Source: Mucilaginibacter sp. OK098
GTDB taxonomy: Bacteria; Bacteroidota; Bacteroidia; Sphingobacteriales; Sphingobacteriaceae
Reading direction: 5' to 3'
Assembly (NCBI RefSeq): GCF_900142915.1
Contig: NZ_FRCM01000004.1
Location: forward strand, 248,001-312,000
DNA: 64,000 nt
Below, piece after piece: positions 37,516 through 45,037 of this stretch (the first letter of the stretch is position 1; the number at the start of each line of letters is the position of its first letter). The position numbers were made by a program, and so were the translations under genes. A model generated the notes under the pieces. That model was not told the origin of the DNA. It saw only the letters and a program-made list of their open reading frames with translations, and ran no database searches.

Positions 37516-37541
37516 AGAGAATCAATCAACAATATAATGTG

Positions 37542-37571
37542 AACCGGATAGTGAAAGCTATTCGGTTTTTT
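37542..37571 (+). terminator. Terminator of gltBD
   Basis: aaccggatag (37542-37551) pairs with ctattcggtt (37559-37568, one wobble) around a 7-nt loop, followed by a T run through 37572. Confidence 0.85.
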
Positions 37572-37585
37572 TGTTGAGATGTCGA

Positions 37586-37618
37586 AGATTTACGAAGTTT
37601 CTAAAACTTCGTAAATCT
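37586..37618. repeat. Perfect acgaagttt hairpin
   Basis: A perfect 15-bp stem (agatttacgaagttt and its reverse complement) with a 3-nt loop. It is a second, tight form of the word seen at 22595-22675 and lies about 45 bp before truA. Confidence 0.85.
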
Positions 37619-37662
37619 GTCCGTATCTTTCAAGCTTTATAAAAAACACTTAATTAATACGC

Positions 37663-38472
37663 TTGCGCTACTTCTTCCACATAGCCTATCATGGCACTAA
37701 TTACAGCGGTTGGCAAAAACATCCGGGGGTGCTGAATGTACAGGAAGTATTGGAAACCGCGCTTGGCAAATTATTAAAAACAGTAATAAATATTAATGGA
37801 TGCGGGCGTACAGATGCACAGGTGCATGCCAGCCAGTTCTTTTTTCATGCTGATATTGAGCGGGATCTGGATGATGAATTCTTTTTCCGCATTAACAAGA
37901 TCTTGCCGGATGATATTGCCGTTTTTGACATTATCCCGATGCAGGGCCTTTGTCATGCACGATTTGATGCTGTTCAAAGAAGCTATGATTATTTTATCCA
38001 TACTTATAAAGACCCTTTCTTAAACGGCTTCAGTTCACTTTATTTGGACCCCAAACTTGATCTGAATAAAATGAAGGCTGCCGTTGCCCTCCTCCCCCTA
38101 TATGATGATTACCGGGGCTTCTGCAAAACGCCCGACAGGAATGACCATACCATCTGCAAAGTTTCATCGGCAGGTTTGTTTGCCAATAGCAACGGCGATA
38201 AAATCAGGTTTCAGATCTCGGCCAATCGTTTTTTGAGCAAAATGGTAAGGATAATAATTGGCCGGCTATTGGATATTGGCGAAGGGCGGATGAGCGTTGA
38301 TGAGTTTGAACATTACCTGATAAATAAAGAAACGCCAAAGATCATTATCCCGGCTTATCCACAGGGATTATACCTTTCGAAAGTTACTTATCCCTACCTT
38401 AATCTTCTGCCTGCGACAACGTTCACTGCCACGCTTCAAAGCGGTGTTGATGCCGGTTGGCAGGCTGTTTAA
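37663..38472 (+). CDS. truA: tRNA pseudouridine(38-40) synthase
   Basis: It makes pseudouridine in the anticodon stem-loop of tRNAs. The 269-residue product starts RYFFHIAYHGTNYSGWQ, as TruA proteins do. The catalytic aspartate is Asp51 in GCGRTDAQVHA. RFDAVQRSYDYFIHT and the C-terminal FLSKMVRIIIGRLLDIGEG are the other conserved blocks. The frame has an in-frame stop at 37651-37653 and no ATG before the conserved start, so translation must begin at TTG 37663 or at the preceding ATA. This is an unusual start. Confidence 0.93.
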   Translation: MRYFFHIAYHGTNYSGWQKHPGVLNVQEVLETALGKLLKTVININGCGRTDAQVHASQFFFHADIERDLDDEFFFRINKILPDDIAVFDIIPMQGLCHARFDAVQRSYDYFIHTYKDPFLNGFSSLYLDPKLDLNKMKAAVALLPLYDDYRGFCKTPDRNDHTICKVSSAGLFANSNGDKIRFQISANRFLSKMVRIIIGRLLDIGEGRMSVDEFEHYLINKETPKIIIPAYPQGLYLSKVTYPYLNLLPATTFTATLQSGVDAGWQAV

Positions 38473-38526
38473 TGCTGTCAAATTATCTCATTATATTAAA
38501 TAGCTGAAAATTAGCTATAAAAAGGG

Positions 38527-38534
38527 TAATTTTG
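38527..38534 (+). promoter_or_regulatory. -7 box for the DEAD-box-like gene
   Basis: TAATTTTG matches TAnnTTTG perfectly and ends 28 bp before the ATG at 38563. No clear -33 box. Confidence 0.5.
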
Positions 38535-38562
38535 CACTCCTTCGGGATTTTAACATTACAGG

Positions 38563-39873
38563 ATGGCGTGGTCAGAAAAATTAAAGCTTAATAAACAATT
38601 AGTAAGAACAATAACCGAAGCAGGTTATATCAGCCCTAAAGAGGTGCAGCAAAAAACATTAGCCCGCATTTATGGAGGCCAGGATGTTATTGTTTCAGGC
38701 CCCGAAGGTTGCGGTAAAACTACCACTTATATCCTGGCTGTTTTAAACCGGATAAAATATAATGCAGAAGGTGTGCCGTTGGTGTTGATCCTGGTGCCAG
38801 CTAAGGAAGATGTATTGGCAGTTATAAGCGGGCTGGAACATTTTGGTAGAAACAAACAAATCTCAATTGTTGGCCTTTATGCGGCAATCGGCACTGAAAC
38901 CCAAATGAATGCCCTTGCCGATGGCGCAGATATAGTAGTTGCTACGCCTGACAGGGCACGTGCTATTTATTTAAAGCTTGGCCTTAACCTTAATAAGATT
39001 GAGCTTTTAATTGTTGATGACGCAGATCTGATTGTTAAACAAGGCTTACAATTACCTGTTGCTGAACTGGCCAACAGCATTACCAAATGCCAGCACCTGG
39101 TATTTACAGAAGTGATCCATGACAGGCTGAACAAAATGATCGCCCCTTTTATGCAATCGGCAACTACGGTTGAGATTGAGGAGATTGCTGAGAGCGTACT
39201 GGAAACGCATCCGCAGCTGTTATATCACGTACCTAATTTTATTACAAAACTAAACCTGCTTAATTTATTTATGCAGGATAGCGAGCTATTTACCAAAACA
39301 GTTGTGTTTGTAAACACCCGTCATACAGCCGAAAAGATCTATAAAACACTTCAAAACCGGCAAAATAACTCCATTGCCGTATTAAATTCATGGTCGGTTG
39401 AATTAAATGGGTTTAAGGAAATAAAAGATTTTAAAACATCTGCCAACACAAGGGTATTGATCATTTGCAATGAAGATAACGAGTCCCTTAACCTGCAAGG
39501 CATCCCTTTCCTCATCCACTTTGAGCTGCCGGAAGAAAAAGAGATTTTTATAAAAAGAGTTCTCAATAATTCACCCGAAAGTGAAGATGAAACGCTGTCC
39601 ATAACTTTCACTACAGATTTAGAACTTACAACTGTACGAAGGATAGAACAAGCCATAGGCCAAAAAATACCTGTTGGTGAACTGCCTGAAGACCTGGTTA
39701 TTGAGCAGGACAAGAAACAAACAGAAGTTGAAGAAAAGAAACCTGTAAAAAATAAAACAGCTACTCCCGTTGCCGGTGAAGCCTTCCATCAAAAGAAACC
39801 CGAGAATTCAAAAACCTATAACTACAGCTCGGGCGTTAAGGCAAAAATGAATATGAAGAAAAAGCACGGATAA
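38563..39873 (+). CDS. Degenerate DEAD-box helicase-like protein
   Basis: The 436-residue product has two RecA-like halves in DEAD-box order. A Q-motif-like GYISPKEVQQKTLARI is at 21-36 and Walker A GPEGCGKTT at 46-54 is intact. Motif II is VDDAD (152-155 DDAD, not DEAD). Motif III SAT is replaced by FTE (181-183). The motif V area reads CNEDNESLNLQG (302-313). The motif VI arginine set (HRxGRxGR) is replaced by IFIKRVLNN (328-336). ATP binding may persist but helicase activity is doubtful. The lysine-rich C-terminal tail could bind RNA. Confidence 0.8.
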   Translation: MAWSEKLKLNKQLVRTITEAGYISPKEVQQKTLARIYGGQDVIVSGPEGCGKTTTYILAVLNRIKYNAEGVPLVLILVPAKEDVLAVISGLEHFGRNKQISIVGLYAAIGTETQMNALADGADIVVATPDRARAIYLKLGLNLNKIELLIVDDADLIVKQGLQLPVAELANSITKCQHLVFTEVIHDRLNKMIAPFMQSATTVEIEEIAESVLETHPQLLYHVPNFITKLNLLNLFMQDSELFTKTVVFVNTRHTAEKIYKTLQNRQNNSIAVLNSWSVELNGFKEIKDFKTSANTRVLIICNEDNESLNLQGIPFLIHFELPEEKEIFIKRVLNNSPESEDETLSITFTTDLELTTVRRIEQAIGQKIPVGELPEDLVIEQDKKQTEVEEKKPVKNKTATPVAGEAFHQKKPENSKTYNYSSGVKAKMNMKKKHG

Positions 39874-39882
39874 GAAAAGAGA

Positions 39883-40237
39883 GGTAAAAGCTGAAAGGGT
39901 AAAGGCGAAAGGCTTTGAATCATTGTCTTTGAGGCACGAAGCTACGCCTTTCTTGGTTCTTGAATCTTGATTTCTTGTATCTCTTCTTCACGCCTTTGTT
40001 GGTGTTGTCAACACCAACAAAATGCAGGGCCTATGGTATTGAATATGGTGTATTTAGCATGAGGCTGATTCTCAAATGCAAAAGCTTCATCCAGCTTGTT
40101 GGTGACAACACCAACAAGGGCGCTAAGGAAGGGGTTAAAGCTGAAAGGATAAAGGCGAAGGATTTGAATCATTGTCATTGAGGCACGAAGCTATGCCTTT
40201 CTTGGCTCTTGAATCTTGATTTCTTGTATCTCTTCTT
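39883..40237. repeat. Composite repeat: two ~105-bp direct copies flanking two gttggtg palindromes
   Basis: Copies at 39883-39988 and 40133-40237 are about 93% identical (seven differences). They contain aaagg, gaatcattg, gaggcacgaagct and ttcttgaatcttg words. Between them lie a near-perfect palindrome (13-bp arms tttgttggtgttg around one base, 39995-40021) and a 10-bp hairpin (cttgttggtg, 40095-40118). No credible gene; the second copy touches the VF530 stop codon. This explains the whole gap. Confidence 0.85.
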
Positions 40238-40454
40238 ACTCAACCGGGCTATTCAAATACAGATCCTCCACTTTTGTACGCGCCCAGGGAGTTTTGCGCA
40301 AAAAAGTTAAGCTTGATTTTATACTTGGGTTATCTAAAAAGCAATTGATGCGGATCTGGTATCCCAGTTCAGGCCAGCCATAATGCGCTACCAGGGCATT
40401 CAATATCATTTCTAATGTTTTACCGTGAAGCTTGTTATTCGGCTGTTGCTGCAT
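40236..40454 (-). CDS. VF530-family (DUF2132) small DNA-binding-like protein
   Basis: From [11 protein letters not shown] the product has 72 residues and covers the whole VF530 domain: [40 protein letters not shown] and [14 protein letters not shown]. The family is a small helical domain with proposed DNA-binding activity. I chose the ATG at 40454 because the upstream 36 residues are encoded by a repeat hairpin and a cysteine-rich nonsense stretch. A TATTTTTG box lies 7 bp before this ATG. Confidence 0.85.
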   Translation of the reverse strand: MQQQPNNKLHGKTLEMILNALVAHYGWPELGYQIRINCFLDNPSIKSSLTFLRKTPWARTKVEDLYLNSPVE

Positions 40455-40461
40455 ATCGATA

Positions 40462-40469
40462 CAAAAATA
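40462..40469 (-). promoter_or_regulatory. -7 box next to the VF530 gene start
   Basis: TATTTTTG (minus strand) fits TAnnTTTG and ends 7 nt before the ATG, again pointing to a leaderless or nearly leaderless message. Confidence 0.4.
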
Positions 40470-40480
40470 ACGAAAACCGC

Positions 40481-40517
40481 AGAGACACAATACACAGACA
40501 CAAAGTATTGTGTCTCT
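40481..40517. repeat. Agagacacaatac inverted repeat
   Basis: Perfect 13-bp arms (40481-40493 and 40505-40517) around 11 nt that repeat part of the word (acagacaca). It lies between the VF530 start and the stop of the SRPBCC gene at 40525, so it may terminate the arsR operon. Confidence 0.8.
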
Positions 40518-40524
40518 ACAGTTA

Positions 40525-40950
40525 TTATTTTTCCAGGTATTCTTTAAGTGAGATCCCCACAATATGTGTCCAGCCTGCAGTAAAGCTTTCTCTTGAAAAG
40601 TCTTTGCTGTTTTGAGGGAAGGTATGTAAACCCGTGTGCGTTAATTTTACCCTCGTTTTGTCACCCTCATCAAATATTTCCCATGTTACAAATGACTCTC
40701 CGGGATAGCCGTCATATTGCCAGCTGTGGCTAAGCTTCTTGCCGGGAATAACTTCGGTTACTTCACAAAGATGCAAATACTGTTGCTCTTCAGATCCGCC
40801 AGAAAACTCAAACTTAAACCCAATTTCGGGTTTAAATTCTTTCAAATCAAAATACCATTCCTTCATTTTGTCTTTATCAGTAATGGCCTGCCATACCCTG
40901 TCGGGTTTTACATTGTAAGTTCTCTCAATTACAAAAGGTGATGTTTCCAT
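40525..40950 (-). CDS. SRPBCC/AHSA1-domain protein (second copy in the arsR operon)
   Basis: This 141-residue START-like domain reads [33 protein letters not shown], then [30 protein letters not shown] and a final helix [20 protein letters not shown]1-like proteins bind hydrophobic ligands; in bacteria they are frequently encoded behind a small ArsR-type repressor, as here. It is a paralogue of the next gene upstream (same motifs, 24-bp gap). Confidence 0.9.
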   Translation of the reverse strand: METSPFVIERTYNVKPDRVWQAITDKDKMKEWYFDLKEFKPEIGFKFEFSGGSEEQQYLHLCEVTEVIPGKKLSHSWQYDGYPGESFVTWEIFDEGDKTRVKLTHTGLHTFPQNSKDFSRESFTAGWTHIVGISLKEYLEK

Positions 40951-40974
40951 ATTCTTTGGTTTTGATTTTTAATT

Positions 40975-41418
40975 TTATTCTTCGGTTTCCTGTTCAACAT
41001 ATTCCTTTAGGGATGTACCTATAAAGTGAGTCCAGCCTTGTACAAAATTTTGTTTTGCCATGTCAGGGTGGATATCGCCCCTGAAGGTTTCCAGCTTATC
41101 GTGCGTTAAAACAATTTTGGTTTTTCCATCTTCATCAAATAATTCAAAACTTACCAGCGAGTTACCCGGGTAGCCACCATATTTCCATTCATAACTGATC
41201 TTTTTGTTTAACACAACTTCAGTCACTTTCAAAATGTGCGGAAATACTTTTCCATTATGCGTAACATCAAACATTGTTTCAAAGCCCACTTCCGGTTCAA
41301 ATTCAACCAGCGTGTGAAAATACCATTGACGCATTTTTTCAACATTGGTTATTGCATGCCATACCCTTTCTACAGGAGCGTCATACACATACTCAACTAT
41401 AACTGATCCATCTCTCAT
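40975..41418 (-). CDS. SRPBCC/AHSA1-domain protein (first copy)
   Basis: The 147-residue product is clearly paralogous to its downstream neighbour: VEYVYDAPVERVWHAITNVE, KMRQWYFHTLVEFEPEVGF, SYEWKYGGYPGNSLVSFELF, KIVLTHDKLETF and GWTHFIGTSLKEYVEQ. The two probably arose by tandem duplication and may form a hetero-oligomer or bind related ligands. It lies 24 bp after the arsR stop in the same transcription unit. Confidence 0.9.
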   Translation of the reverse strand: MRDGSVIVEYVYDAPVERVWHAITNVEKMRQWYFHTLVEFEPEVGFETMFDVTHNGKVFPHILKVTEVVLNKKISYEWKYGGYPGNSLVSFELFDEDGKTKIVLTHDKLETFRGDIHPDMAKQNFVQGWTHFIGTSLKEYVEQETEE

Positions 41419-41442
41419 AAATTTATCTTTTAAGTTTATTAT

Positions 41443-41763
41443 TTATTGGTTGTCTTTAGTTTCTTTATCCAGGAAATCGCCGAGAGCATCCAATTTGCTT
41501 GTCCAGAATTTGCGATATTGTTCTACCCAGCTCGATACCTCGTTAAGCTTACCAAAATTGGCTTCGCAATACCTGTCACGCCCATCCTGTTTAATAGTGA
41601 TCAAACCGCATTGGGTTAAAATTTTTATATGTTTTGATACTGCAGGGCGGCTTATCTCAAAATTATCGGCGATAGCATTCAGGTTTAACGGCTGGTGTGC
41701 AATCAATCCTATGATCTCTCTGCGTGTGGGGTCGGCTATTGCCTGGAAAACATCTCTTCGCAT
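41443..41763 (-). CDS. ArsR-family winged-helix repressor
   Basis: This 106-residue repressor reads DVFQAIADPTRREIIGLIAH, LNLNAIADNFEISRPAVSKH (recognition helix), IKILTQCGLITIKQDGRDRY and a C-terminal dimer helix with WVEQYRKFWTSKLDALGDFL. There is no metal-binding ELCVCDL box. It belongs to the non-metal ArsR group that travels with SRPBCC proteins. The promoter-operator described below lies directly upstream, so autorepression of the three-gene operon is strongly suggested. Confidence 0.93.
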   Translation of the reverse strand: MRRDVFQAIADPTRREIIGLIAHQPLNLNAIADNFEISRPAVSKHIKILTQCGLITIKQDGRDRYCEANFGKLNEVSSWVEQYRKFWTSKLDALGDFLDKETKDNQ

Positions 41764-41775
41764 AAAATAAGGCTA

Positions 41776-41825
41776 TATGAAACCTTTCGGTTACAAATAT
41801 ATATGAAACCATTTGGTTACGCAAA
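41776..41825 (-). promoter_or_regulatory. ArsR promoter with two operators interleaved with the -33/-7 boxes
   Basis: Minus-strand promoter TTTG (41822-41825), 20-bp spacer, TATATTTG (41794-41801). Two 19-bp copies of tatgaaac(c)-N4-GGTTAC type palindromes are seen on the plus strand: tatgaaacctttcggttac (41776-41794) and tatgaaaccatttggttac (41802-41820). The second exactly fills the -33/-7 spacer, and the first covers the end of the -7 box and the start site. Centres are 26 bp apart. The geometry fits blocking of RNA polymerase by the ArsR protein. Confidence 0.85.
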
Positions 41826-41931
41826 TAAATTTTATTTTATAGTTCCGTGTTACACGTATAATTTGAGAACGGTTTTAAGCCTTTCATTACATATGCTTTA
41901 AAATAAACCATCTATCTTTAAATTTTAAATA

Positions 41932-43560
41932 ATGATGCGCGCTTATCACTTTTATTTACGCCCGGCTGCCCTTTATCTAATCGGATTGTTAATTATATCG
42001 TTGATAAGTCAGCGGCTTTTTGCACAACAAACCAGTAATCTGCCGGTTAAAGCTGATACTATAAAACATCCATTTAAAAGTGATTGCAGGTGTGTTCAAA
42101 ATTTTAAATTGCCTGAACAAACGCCAACCGGAAGCAATTACTACTACCCGCTTTTAAAAGACTATGCTACCTATCAGCAAGTTTTAGATGTTAGCGGCTG
42201 GCGGTTAGACGGCGGCGAGAAAACTTTTAATGCTTTTCGCTGTGATACCTCAAATATTTACCCGGATGATAATGGCAACATTGGCAGTTTTTCTATAATA
42301 TCTGACAGCACTGCTCTTATATTTAACCATCCGGATAATACATTCGGAGTTAATTTAACGCCATGCATTAATACTCCCACGATGTTCAGGATGTCCGTGA
42401 GCTTAAACTACCACCCTACGCTTAATGGCTTTGATTATAAAAAGTTCGACCATACAGCAAGGTCTTATCTTCATATTTTGCTGGAGGGCAAACAAATGGA
42501 TGCGGGCGATTTATTGGAAAACATACTTGAAAAAATAGTAAATAACGACAGTGGGGAGGGTATGGAACCGCTGAACAGGTTAATCAAAAAAATTAATAAA
42601 AAATATAATACAGGTATAAGTGTTTCCTATCTTAATCGTCATCGCCAGGATCTTTTTCCATCACTTGTCCGCCGGATAAAAGCAAAAGTGCCAGACGTGG
42701 AACAGTTTATTGATAATGAATTTGTAAATACAGGAAACAGGCTCCATACTATAAATGCAGAAGAGGAAAACAAACTGGGAGATATTTTTTATGAATGCTG
42801 CCAGGGAATTGATTTTAAGCATTTTGACAGGGACAGGCTAATGCCGCAATATTTCGCGAACTTTAATACCACGACGCATATTGGAATTAATATTGACACC
42901 AAAATACTAACGCATTGGAATAACGTAAAAAGCAAGCCTGATATTGATGCAACAGGTAATGTGCTACGCGCTACCATACTTGCAGATATTTCGGACTTGG
43001 AATGCAGTACAGGCGCCGGGTTTACGGGGAAAATTCATGGCATTTGTTCAAGCACCTCAGAAATTACGGGGACAGGTATTATTTTAGATTTTACCCAGGG
43101 CAGGCTTATTACAACCCATGACATGGCCGAAGAATTATTGGAGCAACACAATTTTCCCCTTTTTGAAACAAAACCCGTCAAAGCGCAATACGACCGCAAA
43201 AAGCTTTATCCCAAACCTGAAATAAAATACGATAGTCTGTTAACAAACTTTTCCGGCTTACTGATTGAAGATGCCGTCCTTCATTTTTCATTTAAAAACA
43301 GTACGCTTTATTCTGGTTCAAAAGCACTCCTTGTAAATAATAAAGTGATTGCTGGCAGCATGGAATTCAATGTTGAGCCTGCTGAAAACGGCGATAAGAA
43401 ATATTTCAAATTAAAAAATCAGAACCAGGAGTTGCTTACCAGCATTCCTGAGCTTGAAGGTTATCTAAAAGGTATAGGTTTAAATCAAATAAAACTGGTA
43501 AAAACCAAATCAACATTAATCATTTATTTTAAAAAAACATTAGCGTTAAATCCTCAATAA
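41932..43560 (+). CDS. Secreted protein of unknown family
   Basis: This is a 542-residue protein I do not recognise. A signal peptide is clear (LYLIGLLIISLISQRLFA-QQ, cut near residue 32). The mature part has paired cysteines (CRCVQNF near 53, CIN near 145, YECCQG near 290, CSTGAG/GICSS near 345-360), a lysine-rich segment (LNRLIKKINKKYNTGI) and many short beta-type stretches. No catalytic motif, lipobox, TonB box or C-terminal sorting signal stands out. It is monocistronic and convergent with the YdeI-like gene with one base between stops. Confidence 0.75.
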   Translation: MMRAYHFYLRPAALYLIGLLIISLISQRLFAQQTSNLPVKADTIKHPFKSDCRCVQNFKLPEQTPTGSNYYYPLLKDYATYQQVLDVSGWRLDGGEKTFNAFRCDTSNIYPDDNGNIGSFSIISDSTALIFNHPDNTFGVNLTPCINTPTMFRMSVSLNYHPTLNGFDYKKFDHTARSYLHILLEGKQMDAGDLLENILEKIVNNDSGEGMEPLNRLIKKINKKYNTGISVSYLNRHRQDLFPSLVRRIKAKVPDVEQFIDNEFVNTGNRLHTINAEEENKLGDIFYECCQGIDFKHFDRDRLMPQYFANFNTTTHIGINIDTKILTHWNNVKSKPDIDATGNVLRATILADISDLECSTGAGFTGKIHGICSSTSEITGTGIILDFTQGRLITTHDMAEELLEQHNFPLFETKPVKAQYDRKKLYPKPEIKYDSLLTNFSGLLIEDAVLHFSFKNSTLYSGSKALLVNNKVIAGSMEFNVEPAENGDKKYFKLKNQNQELLTSIPELEGYLKGIGLNQIKLVKTKSTLIIYFKKTLALNPQ

Positions 43561-43561
43561 T

Positions 43562-44221
43562 TTACTTTTCTGCCGGATTCTTCTTCCCTGCCAAAAGCTT
43601 CTCAACAAGCTTAATCAACCGTTCAGTTTTTGTTTTTTCCTGCTTTGCAGATAGGATCCAGATCACATATTCTTTTTTATTACTGTACGAAAGCGACTGG
43701 TAAAATGCTAATGCGTTAGGTTGATGTGCTAAAACCTGTTGCATATCATCCGACAATTTAACCTGCTTATTATCCACATCAATATAATTGGCATATTCGT
43801 TTTTCCTGATCTCGTCATTACCTGAATCTGAGATTTTTGATTGCCCCTCCGGCCTGAAACGCAATGCCGTCCATGTTTCGTTAATGGAAGCCGCGGCTAC
43901 GCCCCTGTAACCATACTTCCCTGCTTCATCCCAGCTGCTCATCATCTCCAGGTCTGATTTTATACCCGAGCTTTTTTTAGGATATGAGATCCAGAAAAGG
44001 GTCTCGGGCTTTAATATCGGGATAATGGTTTTTAAACTGCTTACCAAATCATCACTGTTTATTACAAATAACTGTACACCATCAAAATCACTACCCGGGT
44101 TAAATTTAGCTTCTACATCCCCTGGCAATGGCTCCAATGTGGCAAGATAATTATCGGGAGCATTATAAAACAACCAGCGTTTACCAGGTTTTATCTGTAG
44201 TTTTTTAGCAATGGGATTCAT
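43562..44221 (-). CDS. DUF3052-like plus YdeI/OmpD-associated fusion protein
   Basis: The 219-residue product has two parts. The first (about 5-120: LQIKPGKRWLFYNAPDNYLA, VQLFVINSDDL, LFWISYPKKSSGIKSDL) resembles DUF3052, a SAM-methyltransferase-derived fold without a clear catalytic site. The second (about 140-215: YANYIDVDNKQVKLSDDMQQ, AFYQSLSYSNKKEYVIWILS, KTKTERLIKLVEKLLAGK) is the YdeI/OmpD-associated C-terminal helical motif. Function is unknown; YdeI homologues have been linked to stress and bacteriocin tolerance. Family calls are from memory. Confidence 0.72.
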   Translation of the reverse strand: MNPIAKKLQIKPGKRWLFYNAPDNYLATLEPLPGDVEAKFNPGSDFDGVQLFVINSDDLVSSLKTIIPILKPETLFWISYPKKSSGIKSDLEMMSSWDEAGKYGYRGVAAASINETWTALRFRPEGQSKISDSGNDEIRKNEYANYIDVDNKQVKLSDDMQQVLAHQPNALAFYQSLSYSNKKEYVIWILSAKQEKTKTERLIKLVEKLLAGKKNPAEK

Positions 44222-44223
44222 AA

Positions 44224-44358
44224 CGGGTTTATGGTTGATAGTTTGCGGTTCATAGCCAAATTAAATTGGCTTGCTTATCTTTACAAACAAATTTAAAAGT
44301 TTATAGTGGTAAAATGCAATAAACAGCTACTATGAACTATCAACCAAGAACTATGAAC
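44224..44358. repeat. Atgaac-word inverted repeat upstream of the HAD-like gene
   Basis: The left arm 44224-44257 (tttatggttgatag, gcggttcatagcc) faces the right arm 44326-44358 (tatgaactatcaacc, aagaactatgaac). The right arm provides two in-frame ATGs (44332 and 44353) of the following gene. Confidence 0.75.
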
Positions 44359-44967
44359 TACCTTGATATCGACAGCCGTAAAAAGGCATTTATATTTGAG
44401 TTGGATAATGTGCTTTATCCCGAAAAAGATTATTTATACCAGGTTTATTACCTGTTTGCCAGCCTTTTGGAATATACAGAGCTTATTAATGCCAGAGAGA
44501 CAACCGACCTGATGGTTAATACATATGTTAATGAAGGGAAGGAATTTGTTTTTGACCGCTTAAAGGAAAAATTTGGTATCAACGAGAAGTTTAGAGCCAA
44601 TTTTAAACACCTGATGATAACGGCAAAGCTGCCCTTAAAACTGCTGCTTTATCAAAATATGCTGAACTTATTGCAGGAGATTGTTGTTGACCGTAAAAAG
44701 ATCTTTATAGTAACCAATGGCAACCCCGAACAGCAATTAAATAAAATTAAACAAACAGAATGGCATGGGCTTGAACAATATTTAACGGTTTATTTTACTG
44801 AAGAAAGCACACCAAAACCCGAGCCGGATATTATTGATTTATTAATAAAAGATCATAACTTGCAAAGGCGCGATCTGCTGATGATTGAAAACGCTGAAAT
44901 TGACAGGCTTTGTGCCGAAGCAAGCGGAATTGATTATATAAATTTTAATGTATTTATAGCTTTATAA
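44353..44967 (+). CDS. HAD-like hydrolase fold with altered catalytic motif
   Basis: From MNYLDIDSRKK the product has 204 residues; an earlier ATG (44332) adds seven residues made of repeat DNA. The fold is HAD-like: motif I region FIFELDNVLYPEKDYLYQVY, motif II IFIVTNGNPEQQ, motif III lysine in TPKPEPDIID and a motif IV area LLMIENAEIDRLC. In active HADs motif I is DxD, with the first Asp as nucleophile. Here the first is Glu16 (E-L-D), and motif IV lacks the usual GDxxxD. The protein may be inactive as a phosphatase or have a new role. Confidence 0.8.
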   Translation: MNYLDIDSRKKAFIFELDNVLYPEKDYLYQVYYLFASLLEYTELINARETTDLMVNTYVNEGKEFVFDRLKEKFGINEKFRANFKHLMITAKLPLKLLLYQNMLNLLQEIVVDRKKIFIVTNGNPEQQLNKIKQTEWHGLEQYLTVYFTEESTPKPEPDIIDLLIKDHNLQRRDLLMIENAEIDRLCAEASGIDYINFNVFIAL

Positions 44968-45037
44968 CCATAACATAGTTAACTTATTTCCGTTTAAATA
45001 TCTATTCAAGAAACCCCTATAATAATACATCATTGAT

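Noticed and set aside
39960..40181. A 73-residue plus-strand frame between the DEAD-box-like gene and the VF530 gene
   Set aside because: It starts at TTG in a repeat word and runs through palindromes and direct repeats; no protein-like pattern.
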